In this document: piece by piece, positions 27,891 through 35,806 of the stretch | Numbering within the stretch: the stretch's first letter is position 1 | Layout of the letters: every line of letters begins with the position of its first letter | Origin: Allosphingosinicella indica | GTDB lineage: Bacteria > Pseudomonadota > Alphaproteobacteria > Sphingomonadales > Sphingomonadaceae | DNA: 64,000 nucleotides | Assembly (NCBI RefSeq): GCF_900177405.1 | Contig: NZ_LT840185.1 | Coordinates: 1,665,501-1,729,500 of the forward strand | Direction: 5' to 3' | Made by a program: the position numbers and the translations under genes | The notes under the pieces: model-generated | What the model saw: the letters and a program-made list of their open reading frames with translations, nothing else | The model's database searches: none | Told to the model about the DNA's origin: nothing

Positions 27891-30813
27891 GCACCACCTT
27901 GTCGCACCGGCCGCAGAGCGCGCCGTCCTCAGTCACTTCGGGAAGCAGCCGCCAGCAGCGGCCGCATTTGTGCCGATCGCTCGCTTCGATCGCGATGCGA
28001 TCATGCTGGCCCTCAGCCACCGCGAGACCGGAGACGATGCAGACTTCCGCAAAATCGAGCGATTTCACGATGGCGACCAGATCGGGATTGGCGAGCTCGA
28101 TCGCGACATTGGCGGCGAGGCTAGAGCCGACCACCTTGTCGCGCCGCATCGGCTCGATCGCCTCCGTCACGCGGATGCGCAGGCCGCGCAGCAATTCCCA
28201 CTTCTCGCCCAGCGCCTCGTCGCGCCACGCGGCATCGACTTCGGGCCATTCCAGCAGGTGCACCGAGCCGCAGTCGGGGAAGCGGGTTTGCCAGACTTCT
28301 TCGGCGGTGAAGGGGATGATCGGCGCGGCCCAGCGGACCAGCGCGTGGAACAGGATGTCGAGCACGGTGCGATAGGCGCGGCGCTTGGGATCGCCCGGCG
28401 CGTCGCAATAGAGGCTGTCCTTGCGGATATCGAAGAAGAAGGCGGAAAGATCGTCGTTGGCGAAATTGGTCAGCGCGCGGACGTAGCGGTTGAACTCGAA
28501 CGCCTCGACGGCGGCCTTGAGCTCGGCATCGAGCAGTGCGACGCGGTGGAGGATGTAGCGCTCCAGCTCCGGCATCGCCGCCGGCGCCACCCGCTCCGCA
28601 TCGTCGAACCCGTCGAGCGCGCCCAGGAGGTAGCGGAAGCTGTTGCGGAGCTTGCGATACATGTCGGTGGTGCCGGACAGCACCTCCTTGCCGATGCGCA
28701 CGTCCTCGAAATAATCGGTGCTCGCGACCCAGAGGCGGAGGATGTCCGCGCCATTGTCGCGGATGATCGCCAGCGGATCGACTACGTTGCCGACCGATTT
28801 GGACATCTTGCGGCCCTGCGCGTCGAGCGCGAAGCCGTGGGTCAGCACGGCATCATAAGGGGCGCGGCCGCGGGTGCCGGCGCTTTCGAGCAGCGAGGAC
28901 TGGAACCAGCCGCGATGCTGGTCCGACCCTTCGATGTAGAGATCGGCGCGGACACCCTCTCCATAGCGCGCCTCGATCACGAAGGCGTGGGTCGACCCGC
29001 TGTCGAACCAGACGTCGAGGATGTCGTTGACCGGCTCGTAATCGGCGAGATCATAGTCCGGGCCGAGCAGCGCCTGATGATCGGCGGTGAACCAGGCGTC
29101 GGCGCCGCCCTGGCGGAAGGCCGCGACAATCCGTGCGTTGACCGCTGGATCGACGAGATACTCGCCGCTCTTGCGGTGGACGTAGAGTGCGATCGGCACG
29201 CCCCAGGCGCGCTGACGGCTGATCACCCAGTCCGGCCGCCCCTCGACCATCGCGCGGATGCGGTTCTTCGAGCGCTCGGGCACCCAGCGGGTATTCTCGA
29301 TCGCATCAAGCGCGATGCCGCGGAGGGTGGGATGGTTGGAGGGCGATCTCTCGACGGTCGCGTCTCGACTGCGCTCGACGCTGCTCGAGATGAGCGGTTT
29401 TGCATTTTTCACTCCGCTCGTCTCGAGCGCAGGGTCGAGCCTGTCGAGACCCGCAGTCGAGAGATCCATCGGGATGAACCACTGCGGTGTGCAGCGGAAG
29501 ATGACCTTGGCCTTCGACCGCCAGCTATGCGGATAGGAATGTTTGAAGTCCGCGCTCGCGGCGAGGAGGGCGCCGGCTTCGCGGAGGTCGGTGCAGATCG
29601 GGCCGTCGGGGGCGTTGAACTTGGGGTTGATGACGCTGCCTTGGCCGCCGAGCCACGCCCAGTCCGGTCGATACTTGCCGTCGTCGGTGACCGCGAAGAC
29701 GGGGCCGATGCCGTGCGCCTTGCACAGATCGAAATCGTCCTCGCCATGATCGGGCGCCATGTGGACGAGGCCGGTGCCCGCATCGGTGGTGACGAACTCG
29801 CCGGGCAGGAACGGGCGTGGCTTGGCGAAGAAACCGCCGAGATGATGCATCGGGTGGCGGGCGACGGTGCCAGCGAGGTCGGAGCCTTCAATCCTTTTGA
29901 TCTGCGTCAAGGTAACAAGCAGTCGGTCTTCGATCGCATCGATCAGGTGCTTAGCTACAAGCACCTTTCGATCCGGCGCAGGAGGTTCATCGTCCGAGAA
30001 CGGGATCGGACGCATTGATGCCAAAACGTAAGCGATCTCTGGCCCGTAAGCTAAAGCCTGGTTGACCGGGATGGTCCAGGGCGTAGTGGTCCACACCACC
30101 GCGTGGGCGCCGATCAGCTCGGGGATCGGGCTTTCGACGATCTCGAACGCCACGTCGATCTGGGTGGAGGTGATGTCCTCATATTCCACCTCGGCGTCGG
30201 CGAGGGCGGTCTTTTCGACCGGGCTCCACATCACCGGCTTGGCGCCGCGGTAGAGCTGGCCGCTCTCCGCGAACTTCAAGAGCTCGGCGGCGATCGTCGC
30301 CTCGGCCTCATAGGCCATGGTGAGATAGGGATCGTCCCACTCGCCCATCACGCCGAGGCGCTGGAACTGCTCGCGCTGCACGCCGACCCACTTGTCCGCA
30401 TAGGCGCGGCATTCGGCGCGGAACTGCGCCTTGGGCACCTCGTCCTTGTCGAGCTTCTTCTTGCGATATTGCTCCTCCACCTTCCATTCGATCGGAAGGC
30501 CGTGGCAGTCCCAGCCGGGGATGTAGGGCGCATCCTTGCCCATCAGGCTGCGGCTGCGGACGATGATGTCCTTCAGCACCTTGTTCATGGCGTGCCCCAT
30601 GTGGAGATCGCCATTGGCGTAGGGCGGGCCGTCGTGGAGGATGAAGCGGGTGCGCCCGGCGCGCGCGGCGCGGAGCTGCTCGTATAGCTTCTCCTGCTCC
30701 CAGCGCGCGAGGATCGCCGGCTCCTTCTGGGCGAGGCCGGCCTTCATGGGAAAATCGGTCTTCGGCAGGAAGACCGTATCGCGCCAATCCTGGGTGGGGG
30801 ACTCATCGGACAT
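27883..30813 (-). CDS. ileS: Isoleucyl-tRNA synthetase with an in-frame palindromic insertion
   Basis: Class Ia synthetase, 976 residues. Class signatures: PYANGDLHMGHAMN (HIGH box) and GRKMSKSVGN (KMSKS box); the C-terminus has a Cys cluster KCGRCWRLLPEV..LCGRCD for zinc. Two oddities stand out. Between QWFIPMD and RGIALDAIENTRW, where homologues have only a few residues, about 44 extra residues are encoded, 41 of them by a palindromic element (29345-29466). Also, the editing-domain segment at 29890-30065 is visibly less GC-rich than its surroundings, with unusual codons. The frame stays open through both. The gene lies between ribF and lspA, the common order. Confidence 0.96.
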   Translation of the reverse strand: MSDESPTQDWRDTVFLPKTDFPMKAGLAQKEPAILARWEQEKLYEQLRAARAGRTRFILHDGPPYANGDLHMGHAMNKVLKDIIVRSRSLMGKDAPYIPGWDCHGLPIEWKVEEQYRKKKLDKDEVPKAQFRAECRAYADKWVGVQREQFQRLGVMGEWDDPYLTMAYEAEATIAAELLKFAESGQLYRGAKPVMWSPVEKTALADAEVEYEDITSTQIDVAFEIVESPIPELIGAHAVVWTTTPWTIPVNQALAYGPEIAYVLASMRPIPFSDDEPPAPDRKVLVAKHLIDAIEDRLLVTLTQIKRIEGSDLAGTVARHPMHHLGGFFAKPRPFLPGEFVTTDAGTGLVHMAPDHGEDDFDLCKAHGIGPVFAVTDDGKYRPDWAWLGGQGSVINPKFNAPDGPICTDLREAGALLAASADFKHSYPHSWRSKAKVIFRCTPQWFIPMDLSTAGLDRLDPALETSGVKNAKPLISSSVERSRDATVERSPSNHPTLRGIALDAIENTRWVPERSKNRIRAMVEGRPDWVISRQRAWGVPIALYVHRKSGEYLVDPAVNARIVAAFRQGGADAWFTADHQALLGPDYDLADYEPVNDILDVWFDSGSTHAFVIEARYGEGVRADLYIEGSDQHRGWFQSSLLESAGTRGRAPYDAVLTHGFALDAQGRKMSKSVGNVVDPLAIIRDNGADILRLWVASTDYFEDVRIGKEVLSGTTDMYRKLRNSFRYLLGALDGFDDAERVAPAAMPELERYILHRVALLDAELKAAVEAFEFNRYVRALTNFANDDLSAFFFDIRKDSLYCDAPGDPKRRAYRTVLDILFHALVRWAAPIIPFTAEEVWQTRFPDCGSVHLLEWPEVDAAWRDEALGEKWELLRGLRIRVTEAIEPMRRDKVVGSSLAANVAIELANPDLVAIVKSLDFAEVCIVSGLAVAEGQHDRIAIEASDRHKCGRCWRLLPEVTEDGALCGRCDKVVHG
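29345..29466. repeat. Palindromic element inserted in frame inside ileS
   Basis: An element of about 122 bases with 11-bp perfect terminal inverted repeats (GATCTCTCGAC at 29345-29355 and GTCGAGAGATC at 29456-29466). Inside is a second inverted repeat: CTCGAGATGAGCGG and CCGCTCGTCTCGAG, one mismatch, around an AT-rich loop TTTTGCATTTTTCACT. Read on the coding strand it adds no stop codon and encodes Ser/Arg/Leu-rich sequence (LISSSVERSRDATVERS). The design resembles Rickettsia palindromic elements that enter genes in frame, though the sequence is different. Confidence 0.8.
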
Positions 30814-30856
30814 CGCGCGCGGCCTTAGCGGGGAAGATGGGGCAAGGAAACACTCC

Positions 30857-30939
30857 CGTCATGCTGAACTTGTTTCAGCATCCAGCGAGGAGCTGCGGTG
30901 CGGTGGCGGACTGGACCCTGAAACAAGTTCAGGGTGACG
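30857..30939. repeat. Dispersed palindromic repeat, copy 1 (ribF-ileS junction)
   Basis: Left arm CGTCATGCTGAACTTGTTTC (ending AGCATCCA) and right arm TGGACCCTGAAACAAGTTCA (ending GGGTGACGA) form a long imperfect palindrome of about 83 bases. Each arm is itself a small hairpin (ATGCTGAA/TTCAGCAT and ACCCTGAA/TTCAGGGT). It lies in the ribF-ileS gap and runs into the ribF reading frame, supplying its last codons and stop. A second copy, inverted, is at 62558-62643. Confidence 0.85.
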
Positions 30940-31861
30940 ATGCGAGGAGGTGCCTCGCCTGCTCGACATCCTGTTTCATCTGCGCGGTGAGGGCATCGAG
31001 GCTGTCGAACTTCGCTTCGTCGCGGAGAAAGGCGATGAGCTCGACTTCGATGGTCTGGCCGTAAAGATCGCCGGCGAAGTCGAAGAAATAGGGTTCGAGC
31101 AATTCCTTGGGCGGATCGAAGGTCGGGCGGATGCCGAGGTTGGCGGCGCCGTCGAGCGTCCGGCCGTCGGGAAGACGTCCGCGCACGGCGTAGATGCCGA
31201 AGCGCGGGCGGAGATAGGCGCCGAGCGCGATGTTGGCGGTGGGATAGCCGATCTCGCGCCCGCGCTTGTCGCCATGCTCGACGACGCCTTCGATCGCGAA
31301 GGGGCGGGTGAGGAGCTTCGCCGCGGCGCCGGGATCGCCGGCCTGCAGCGCCTCGCGGATGCGGCTGGAGGAGACCGGCTCGGCGCCGTCGGCGACCGGC
31401 GCGACCGCATCGACCGACAGGCCGTGCGCGGCGCCGAGCGCCTTCAGCACGCCGACATCGCCGGCGCGGCTCCTGCCGAAGGTGAAATCCTCGCCGGTGG
31501 TGACGCCCGCCGCGCCGATCGCGCCGACCAGCCGCTCGGCGACGAATGCCTCCGGGCTGAGCGCGGCAAGCGCGGCATCGAAGTGGAAGACGATCATCGC
31601 GTCTGCCCCCGCCTCGGCAAAGAGGCGCTGGCGCTGATCGAGCGTGGTCAGGCGGAAGGGCGGCGCGTCGGGTTTGAAGAAGCGCACCGGGTGCGGATCG
31701 AAAGTCGCGACCAGCGCGGGCCGCCCCTCGGCGCGGGCGCGCGCGATGGCGGCGCCGACCACCGCCTGGTGGCCGGAATGGAAACCATCGAAATTGCCGA
31801 GCGCGACGATGCCCCCGCGATACGCATCCGGAACCGCCGAGCCGCCGTCCAGCCGCTCCAT
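30929..31861 (-). CDS. ribF: Bifunctional riboflavin kinase/FAD synthetase
   Basis: Makes FMN and FAD from riboflavin, 310 residues. N-terminal adenylyltransferase: VALGNFDGFHSGHQAVV, ATFDPHPV, TTGEDFTFG, VSSSRIREAL. C-terminal kinase: REIGYPTANI, GIYAVRG, GAANLGIRPTFD. ATG 31861 is chosen at the usual N-terminus; no ribosome binding site precedes it. The final residues (ASSP) and stop codon come from the palindromic repeat that abuts the gene, so the native C-terminus may have been altered by a few residues. First gene of ribF-ileS-lspA-DUF3035. Confidence 0.95.
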   Translation of the reverse strand: MERLDGGSAVPDAYRGGIVALGNFDGFHSGHQAVVGAAIARARAEGRPALVATFDPHPVRFFKPDAPPFRLTTLDQRQRLFAEAGADAMIVFHFDAALAALSPEAFVAERLVGAIGAAGVTTGEDFTFGRSRAGDVGVLKALGAAHGLSVDAVAPVADGAEPVSSSRIREALQAGDPGAAAKLLTRPFAIEGVVEHGDKRGREIGYPTANIALGAYLRPRFGIYAVRGRLPDGRTLDGAANLGIRPTFDPPKELLEPYFFDFAGDLYGQTIEVELIAFLRDEAKFDSLDALTAQMKQDVEQARHLLASSP

Positions 31862-31868
31862 GCGCCGG

Positions 31869-31897
31869 GGTATAGGAGGGGCGGGCGCCGTCGGCAA
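31869..31897 (-). promoter_or_regulatory. Candidate ribF promoter, possibly leaderless
   Basis: On the minus strand TTGCCG (31897-31892), a 17-base spacer and TATACC (31874-31869) form a reasonable housekeeping promoter. The -10 box ends seven bases before the ribF ATG, so the message would begin at or next to the start codon, consistent with the absence of a ribosome binding site. Confidence 0.4.
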
Positions 31898-32168
31898 CGC
31901 AAGGCGGTGCGGGCGCGAATGTTCCCAATGTTCGCACTGGCCATGGGGAGTGGGGCGGGCGGGAAGATAGGCGGACGATGGGAAAGAGCCGATAGGCCCG
32001 ACAATCGCAGAAAGGACGGGTGTAGGACATCGGGTTCGAAAAGCCCTCCCCCTTGATGGGGGAGGGTTGGGAGGGGGTGGCGGCGGAGATGAAGGCGCCT
32101 CCTTCGGAGGCGCCACCCCACCCCAACCCCTCCCCATCATGGGGAGGGGCTAAAAGGGCTCGGCCTTC
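31898..32168. other. Divergent intergenic region ribF / FAD oxidoreductase
   Basis: No gene is credible here. The left part (31898-32043) is unremarkable apart from the ribF promoter just outside it; the right part is filled by a C-rich palindromic repeat (32044-32150). GGGGAGGGG of that repeat lies about 20 bases before the oxidoreductase ATG and may double as its ribosome binding region. I see no clear promoter for the rightward gene. Confidence 0.6.
32044..32150. repeat. C-rich palindromic intergenic repeat, copy 1
   Basis: Outer arms CCCTCCCCCTTGATGGGGGA and (near the other end) CCCCTCCCCATCATGGGGAG, each a hairpin, flank G-rich GGGTTGGGAGGGGGTGGCG and complementary CGCCACCCCACCCCAACC. 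The centre is a perfect hairpin GGCGCCTCC-TTC-GGAGGCGCC (32094-32114). It belongs to a family also found at 46383 and 56333. Confidence 0.8.
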
Positions 32169-33422
32169 ATGGCCACTTCTTGCCCGCACGCGCGTTCAGG
32201 CGCGATGTTGACCGAGAACAGGGATTTGCGCGGCGGACGGCCGTGCTGGCGGGGGGCGGAAAAGCCTCCCATAAAGTCCGATCCGTTGCCGGAGGCACGG
32301 GTCGATGTCGCGATCGTAGGCGCGGGGATCATGGGCGCGTCGATCGCCGAACGGCTGAGCCGCGACGGTGTGCGCGTCGCGCTGGTCGATCGCCGTCCGC
32401 CCGCGCACGGCAGCACCGCCGCATCGACCGCGCTGGTGATGTGGGAAATGGACGTGCCGCTCACTCATCTCGCGGGCGAGATCGGCATGGCCGAGGCGGC
32501 GCGGCGCTGGCGGCGGGTGCATAAGGCGGTGCGCGGGATCGACGCGACGGTCGCCACGCTCGACGCGGACTGCGGCTGGATCGCGCGGCCGATCCTCTAT
32601 CGTGCCGGGACGTTGCTCGATCCCGAAGCGCTGGCGGCCGAATCGCGGGCGCGCGCGGAGGCGGGTCTGCCATCCGAGATCCTGGCGGCGGAGGCGGTCG
32701 CCGCGCGGTTCGACATAGCGCCGCGCGATGCGATTCTCTCGGGCGATGCGTGGGAGGTCAATCCGGTCGCGCTGACCGAGGCGCTGCTGCGCAAGGCGCA
32801 GGCGCGGGGGGCGAGCATCCATCACCCGGTCGACGTCGTCGCGCTTGAGGAGGGCGCCGATGCTGTGACGTTGCGGCTGGAGGATGGCGGCACGATCGAC
32901 GCGGATACCGCGATCATCGCGGGCGGCTATGAGCGCGCGCCTTTGCTCCTGCCGCCGCCGTTCGAGATCGTGTCGAGCTACGCCATCGCCACCGCGCCCG
33001 GCACCGCGCCGCTGTGGCGCGAGAATGCGATGATCTGGGAGGCGTCCGATCCCTATCTCTACGCCCGTGCGACCGCGGACGGGCGCGTGATCGCCGGTGG
33101 CGAGGACGAGGATTTCGCCGATGCGGCGCAGCGCGACGCGCTGATCGAAGCCAAATCGGGCGTGATCGCGGCCAAGCTGGCGGCGATGATCGGCGTGGAG
33201 AATGTCGCGGTGGACTGCGCCTGGGCGGCGGCGTTCGGTTCCTCACCCGACGGGCTGCCCGCGATCGGCCGTGCGGCGAACCACGCGCGCGTGATCCTCG
33301 CCAACGGCTTCGGCGGCAATGGCGTGAGCTTCGCGGCGCTGGCGGCGGAGATCGTGGCGGCGGAGCTTGCCGGAGCGCCCGACCCGGACGCGGACTGCTT
33401 CAGCCCCTATCGCTTCTCATAG
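32169..33422 (+). CDS. FAD-dependent oxidoreductase (DAO/glycine oxidase family)
   Basis: Flavoprotein of 417 residues. After an unusual 40-residue N-terminal extension ([19 protein letters not shown]) comes the dinucleotide fold [20 protein letters not shown]. The DAO pattern continues with [15 protein letters not shown], and near the C-terminus [14 protein letters not shown] and [16 protein letters not shown], which bind the flavin and place the gene with amino-acid or sarcosine oxidase-like enzymes. Substrate unknown. The extension could mean a later start, but no better start codon with a binding site is evident. Convergent with folA, overlapping by six bases. Confidence 0.85.
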   Translation: MATSCPHARSGAMLTENRDLRGGRPCWRGAEKPPIKSDPLPEARVDVAIVGAGIMGASIAERLSRDGVRVALVDRRPPAHGSTAASTALVMWEMDVPLTHLAGEIGMAEAARRWRRVHKAVRGIDATVATLDADCGWIARPILYRAGTLLDPEALAAESRARAEAGLPSEILAAEAVAARFDIAPRDAILSGDAWEVNPVALTEALLRKAQARGASIHHPVDVVALEEGADAVTLRLEDGGTIDADTAIIAGGYERAPLLLPPPFEIVSSYAIATAPGTAPLWRENAMIWEASDPYLYARATADGRVIAGGEDEDFADAAQRDALIEAKSGVIAAKLAAMIGVENVAVDCAWAAAFGSSPDGLPAIGRAANHARVILANGFGGNGVSFAALAAEIVAAELAGAPDPDADCFSPYRFS

Positions 33423-33911
33423 CCGCTCGAGCGTGACGAAGCTGAAGGCGGGGTGCTCGCCCTCGGCCTGATGATCCTCGCGCGCGACCGGCGTCCAGCG
33501 CGCGGGATCGGGGTAGGGAAGGCTGGTGTCGCCCTCCGCCTGGATATGCACCTCGGTCAGCTCCCAGCGGGTCGCGACGGGATCGAACAGAGCAGCGATC
33601 TCGGCGCCGCCGATCACCGAGGCGGGCTGGCCGGCGATGGCGGCGAGCGCCACGGCGACGTCGGCGACCGGCTCGGCGCCCGCCGCGCGCCAGGCGGCAT
33701 CGCGCGTGACGACGATATGGCGCCGTCCGGGGAGCAGGCCGGGCAGCCCCTCGAAGGTCTTGCGGCCCATGATCATCGGCTTCGCCATCGTCAGCCGCTT
33801 GAAGCGCCTGAGGTCCGCCGGGAGATGCCAGGGCAGCGCGCCGTCGCGGCCGATGACGCCATTGTCGGCGCGGGCGATGACGATCTGGATATCGGGGCGG
33901 ACGTCTTCCAT
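33417..33911 (-). CDS. folA: Dihydrofolate reductase
   Basis: NADPH-dependent reduction of dihydrofolate, 164 residues. [25 protein letters not shown] contains the Trp-Asp-type active-site strand, [12 protein letters not shown] the NADPH site, and VIGGAEI the conserved glycine pair. ATG 33911 with GGAG upstream fits; a 14-residue extension is not conserved. thyA, its functional partner in thymidylate synthesis, lies 0.5 kb away on the same strand, with the SMR gene between them on the other strand. Confidence 0.95.
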   Translation of the reverse strand: MEDVRPDIQIVIARADNGVIGRDGALPWHLPADLRRFKRLTMAKPMIMGRKTFEGLPGLLPGRRHIVVTRDAAWRAAGAEPVADVAVALAAIAGQPASVIGGAEIAALFDPVATRWELTEVHIQAEGDTSLPYPDPARWTPVAREDHQAEGEHPAFSFVTLERL

Positions 33912-33993
33912 CTTCGCTCCGTAGCGCCGCCACGGCTGTTCTGCCACCGGCACGCTTGACCCCCGCGCGCCTGCTTCCTAATTCGCCTAGCGC

Positions 33994-34041
33994 GAGGCCA
34001 CGTCCTCCCCCTTTCAGGGTTTCAAGTCCGGGACGGCCCGG
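33994..34041 (+). promoter_or_regulatory. Possible guanidine-II (mini-ykkC)-like leader of the SMR gene
   Basis: CCGGG-ACGG-CCCGG (34028-34041) is a hairpin with the ACGR tetraloop that defines each half of a guanidine-II riboswitch. About 20 bases upstream GAGG-CCACGT-CCTC (33994-34007) is a weaker hairpin whose loop holds ACG but not the exact ACGR. The ribosome binding site AAGGAGG (34054-34060) follows. The downstream gene is of the guanidinium exporter type, the usual client. One of two hairpins is not canonical, so this is tentative. Confidence 0.35.
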
Positions 34042-34065
34042 CGGCTCTTGGGAAAGGAGGCCGTC

Positions 34066-34386
34066 GTGGCCTGGATCATGCTGTTCGCCGCCGGTCTGCT
34101 CGAGATCGTCTGGGCGTTTTCGATGAAGGCTTCGGCGGGGTTCACCCGGCTGACGCCGAGCGTCGTCACCATAGTCGCGATGCTGTTCAGCTTCGCGCTG
34201 CTTGCGGTCGCGATGCGGTCGCTGCCGCTCGGCACCGCTTATACCGTGTGGACCGGGATCGGCGCGGTGGGCGCTTTCGCGGTCGGCGGGCTGGTGCTCG
34301 GCGAGCCGTCGAACCCGATGCGCATCGCCGCCGCGCTGATGATCGTCGGCGGGATCGTGCTGATGAAGGTCTCCAGCCCCGCCTAG
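34066..34386 (+). CDS. SMR-family exporter, SugE/Gdx (guanidinium) type
   Basis: Four-helix membrane protein of 106 residues that works as an antiparallel dimer. Start at GTG 34066, five bases after AAGGAGG, gives the normal N-terminus [20 protein letters not shown] with the essential Glu in helix 1. [14 protein letters not shown] and [18 protein letters not shown] are typical of the Gdx (SugE) branch, which exports guanidinium, rather than the multidrug EmrE branch. Gdx versus quaternary-ammonium specificity is inferred. It is convergent with thyA (shared stop bases). Confidence 0.9.
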   Translation: MAWIMLFAAGLLEIVWAFSMKASAGFTRLTPSVVTIVAMLFSFALLAVAMRSLPLGTAYTVWTGIGAVGAFAVGGLVLGEPSNPMRIAAALMIVGGIVLMKVSSPA

Positions 34387-35177
34387 ATCGCGACCGGCGC
34401 CTTGATATGCGGGTGCGGATCGTAATCGCGGATCACGAAATCCTCAAAGGCATAGCCGTCGATCGCGTCGGGCTTGCGGAGGATCTCGAGCTTCGGGAGC
34501 GGGCGAGTGTCGCGCGAAAGCTGCTCGCGCGCCTGATCGAGATGGTTCGAATAGAGGTGGCAGTCGCCACCGGTCCACACGAACGTCCCCGGCTCCAGCC
34601 CGCACTGCTGCGCGAGCATGTGGGTGAGCAAAGCATAGCTTGCGATGTTGAACGGCACGCCCAGGAACACGTCGGCGCTGCGCTGATAGAGCTGGAGGTT
34701 GAGTCGGCCCGCGGCGACCTGCGTCTGGAACAGGCAGTGGCAGGGGGCGAGCGCCATGCGGTGCTGCTCGCCGGGGTTCCACGCGCTGACGATCTGGCGG
34801 CGCGATGCGGGATCGCGGCGGATGAGGTCGATCAGGTTCGCGATCTGGTCGATGTGGCGGCCGTCGGGCGATTCCCAGTCGCGCCACTGCTTGCCGTAGA
34901 CGGGGCCGAGATCGCCCGCCTCGTCGGCCCATTCGTCCCAGATGCTGACCTTGTTGTCCTGCAGCCAGCGGACGTTGGTGTCGCCCTTCAGGAACCACAG
35001 TAGCTCGATGATGATCGAGCGGAGGTGCAGCTTCTTGGTAGTGAGGAGGGGAAAGCCCTTGGCGAGATCGAACCGCATCTGCGCGCCGAAGACGCTCAAT
35101 GTGCCGACGCCGGTGCGGTCGTGCTGCTCGACACCCTCATCGAGGATGCGGGCCATGAGTTCAAGATAGGGCTGCAT
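34383..35177 (-). CDS. thyA: Thymidylate synthase
   Basis: Methylates dUMP using methylene-tetrahydrofolate; 264 residues, identical in length to the E. coli enzyme. [11 protein letters not shown] at the phosphate site, [12 protein letters not shown] with the catalytic Cys, and [13 protein letters not shown] are seen. Works with FolA, which regenerates tetrahydrofolate. Expected soluble homodimer. Nothing odd. Confidence 0.98.
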   Translation of the reverse strand: MQPYLELMARILDEGVEQHDRTGVGTLSVFGAQMRFDLAKGFPLLTTKKLHLRSIIIELLWFLKGDTNVRWLQDNKVSIWDEWADEAGDLGPVYGKQWRDWESPDGRHIDQIANLIDLIRRDPASRRQIVSAWNPGEQHRMALAPCHCLFQTQVAAGRLNLQLYQRSADVFLGVPFNIASYALLTHMLAQQCGLEPGTFVWTGGDCHLYSNHLDQAREQLSRDTRPLPKLEILRKPDAIDGYAFEDFVIRDYDPHPHIKAPVAI

Positions 35178-35320
35178 GGCTTTCGTCTATGGCGCGGCGC
35201 TGCGGCGAATCCAAGCGGCTGGCGTGCCGTAGAAAGCACTAGTCCAAAATGGATATAACTTGCTATAAAGCTGGATCAGTACGCACGTGAACTCGTTCAA
35301 CGGGCATCTCATCAAGAGAA

Positions 35321-35701
35321 ATGTTTGTAAAATGCATTGAAACTGCGCAGGGCGCGGCTGACTTTCTTAATAAGATGTTCGTGGGCGTGCTTCACGAGAA
35401 GATCGTAATAGTCCATCTGGATCACAGCGGCGCAGTATTGAAAGTCTCCACGGAAAACGGCTACAAACAGCATGTTAATTTGCCTATCCGCGCCATCCTG
35501 TTCGAGGCAATGCAGATTAAAGCCGATGCAATAATCATTGCGCACAACCATCCGAGCGGGAATGCGTGGCCCAGCAAGGAGGATTGCGCGGCGACGCGGC
35601 TGCTGGCCGAGACGGCACGCGCGCTGGAGGTGGAGTTGCGCGATCACCTGATTTTCGCGGGCGGCGATTGCCGGAGCTTTCGGGAGATGGGGCTGCTTTG
35701 A
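35321..35701 (+). CDS. Stand-alone RadC-like JAB/MPN domain protein
   Basis: Protein of 126 residues consisting almost only of the JAMM metal-binding fold of RadC. The full motif is kept: HNHPSGNAWPSKED gives H-x-H-x7-S-x2-D, with an upstream Glu. The helix-hairpin-helix part of full-length RadC (about 225 residues) is missing, yet the frame begins with its own ATG and is intact. The first two thirds and the 140 bases upstream are markedly AT-rich (for example GCAATAATCATTGC), the last third is normal for the genome, so the gene may have been acquired. RadC-like proteins are often linked to mobile DNA, but their function is unsettled. Confidence 0.82.
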   Translation: MFVKCIETAQGAADFLNKMFVGVLHEKIVIVHLDHSGAVLKVSTENGYKQHVNLPIRAILFEAMQIKADAIIIAHNHPSGNAWPSKEDCAATRLLAETARALEVELRDHLIFAGGDCRSFREMGLL

Positions 35702-35709
35702 TCCTACTC

Positions 35710-35783
35710 CGTCATTGCGAGGAGCGGAGCGACGCGGCAATCCATCTCGCGGGCTGGATTGCTTCGCTGCGCTCGCAATGACG
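35710..35783. repeat. Palindromic intergenic repeat, CGTCATTGCGAG family
   Basis: Arms CGTCATTGCGAGGAGCGGAG and the complement ending CTCGCAATGACG, with inner GGCAATCCA/TGGATTGC, form a 74-base imperfect hairpin immediately after the JAB gene and before the methyltransferase stop. This type is widespread in sphingomonad and other proteobacterial genomes. Only one copy is present in the window. Confidence 0.8.
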
Positions 35784-35806
35784 GAAAGGGGTGGAGAGGC
35801 CGACTC

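Noticed and set aside
27871-30018. Plus-strand open frame of 715 codons opposite ileS
   Set aside because: Antisense shadow of ileS; the opposite strand has the HIGH and KMSKS boxes.
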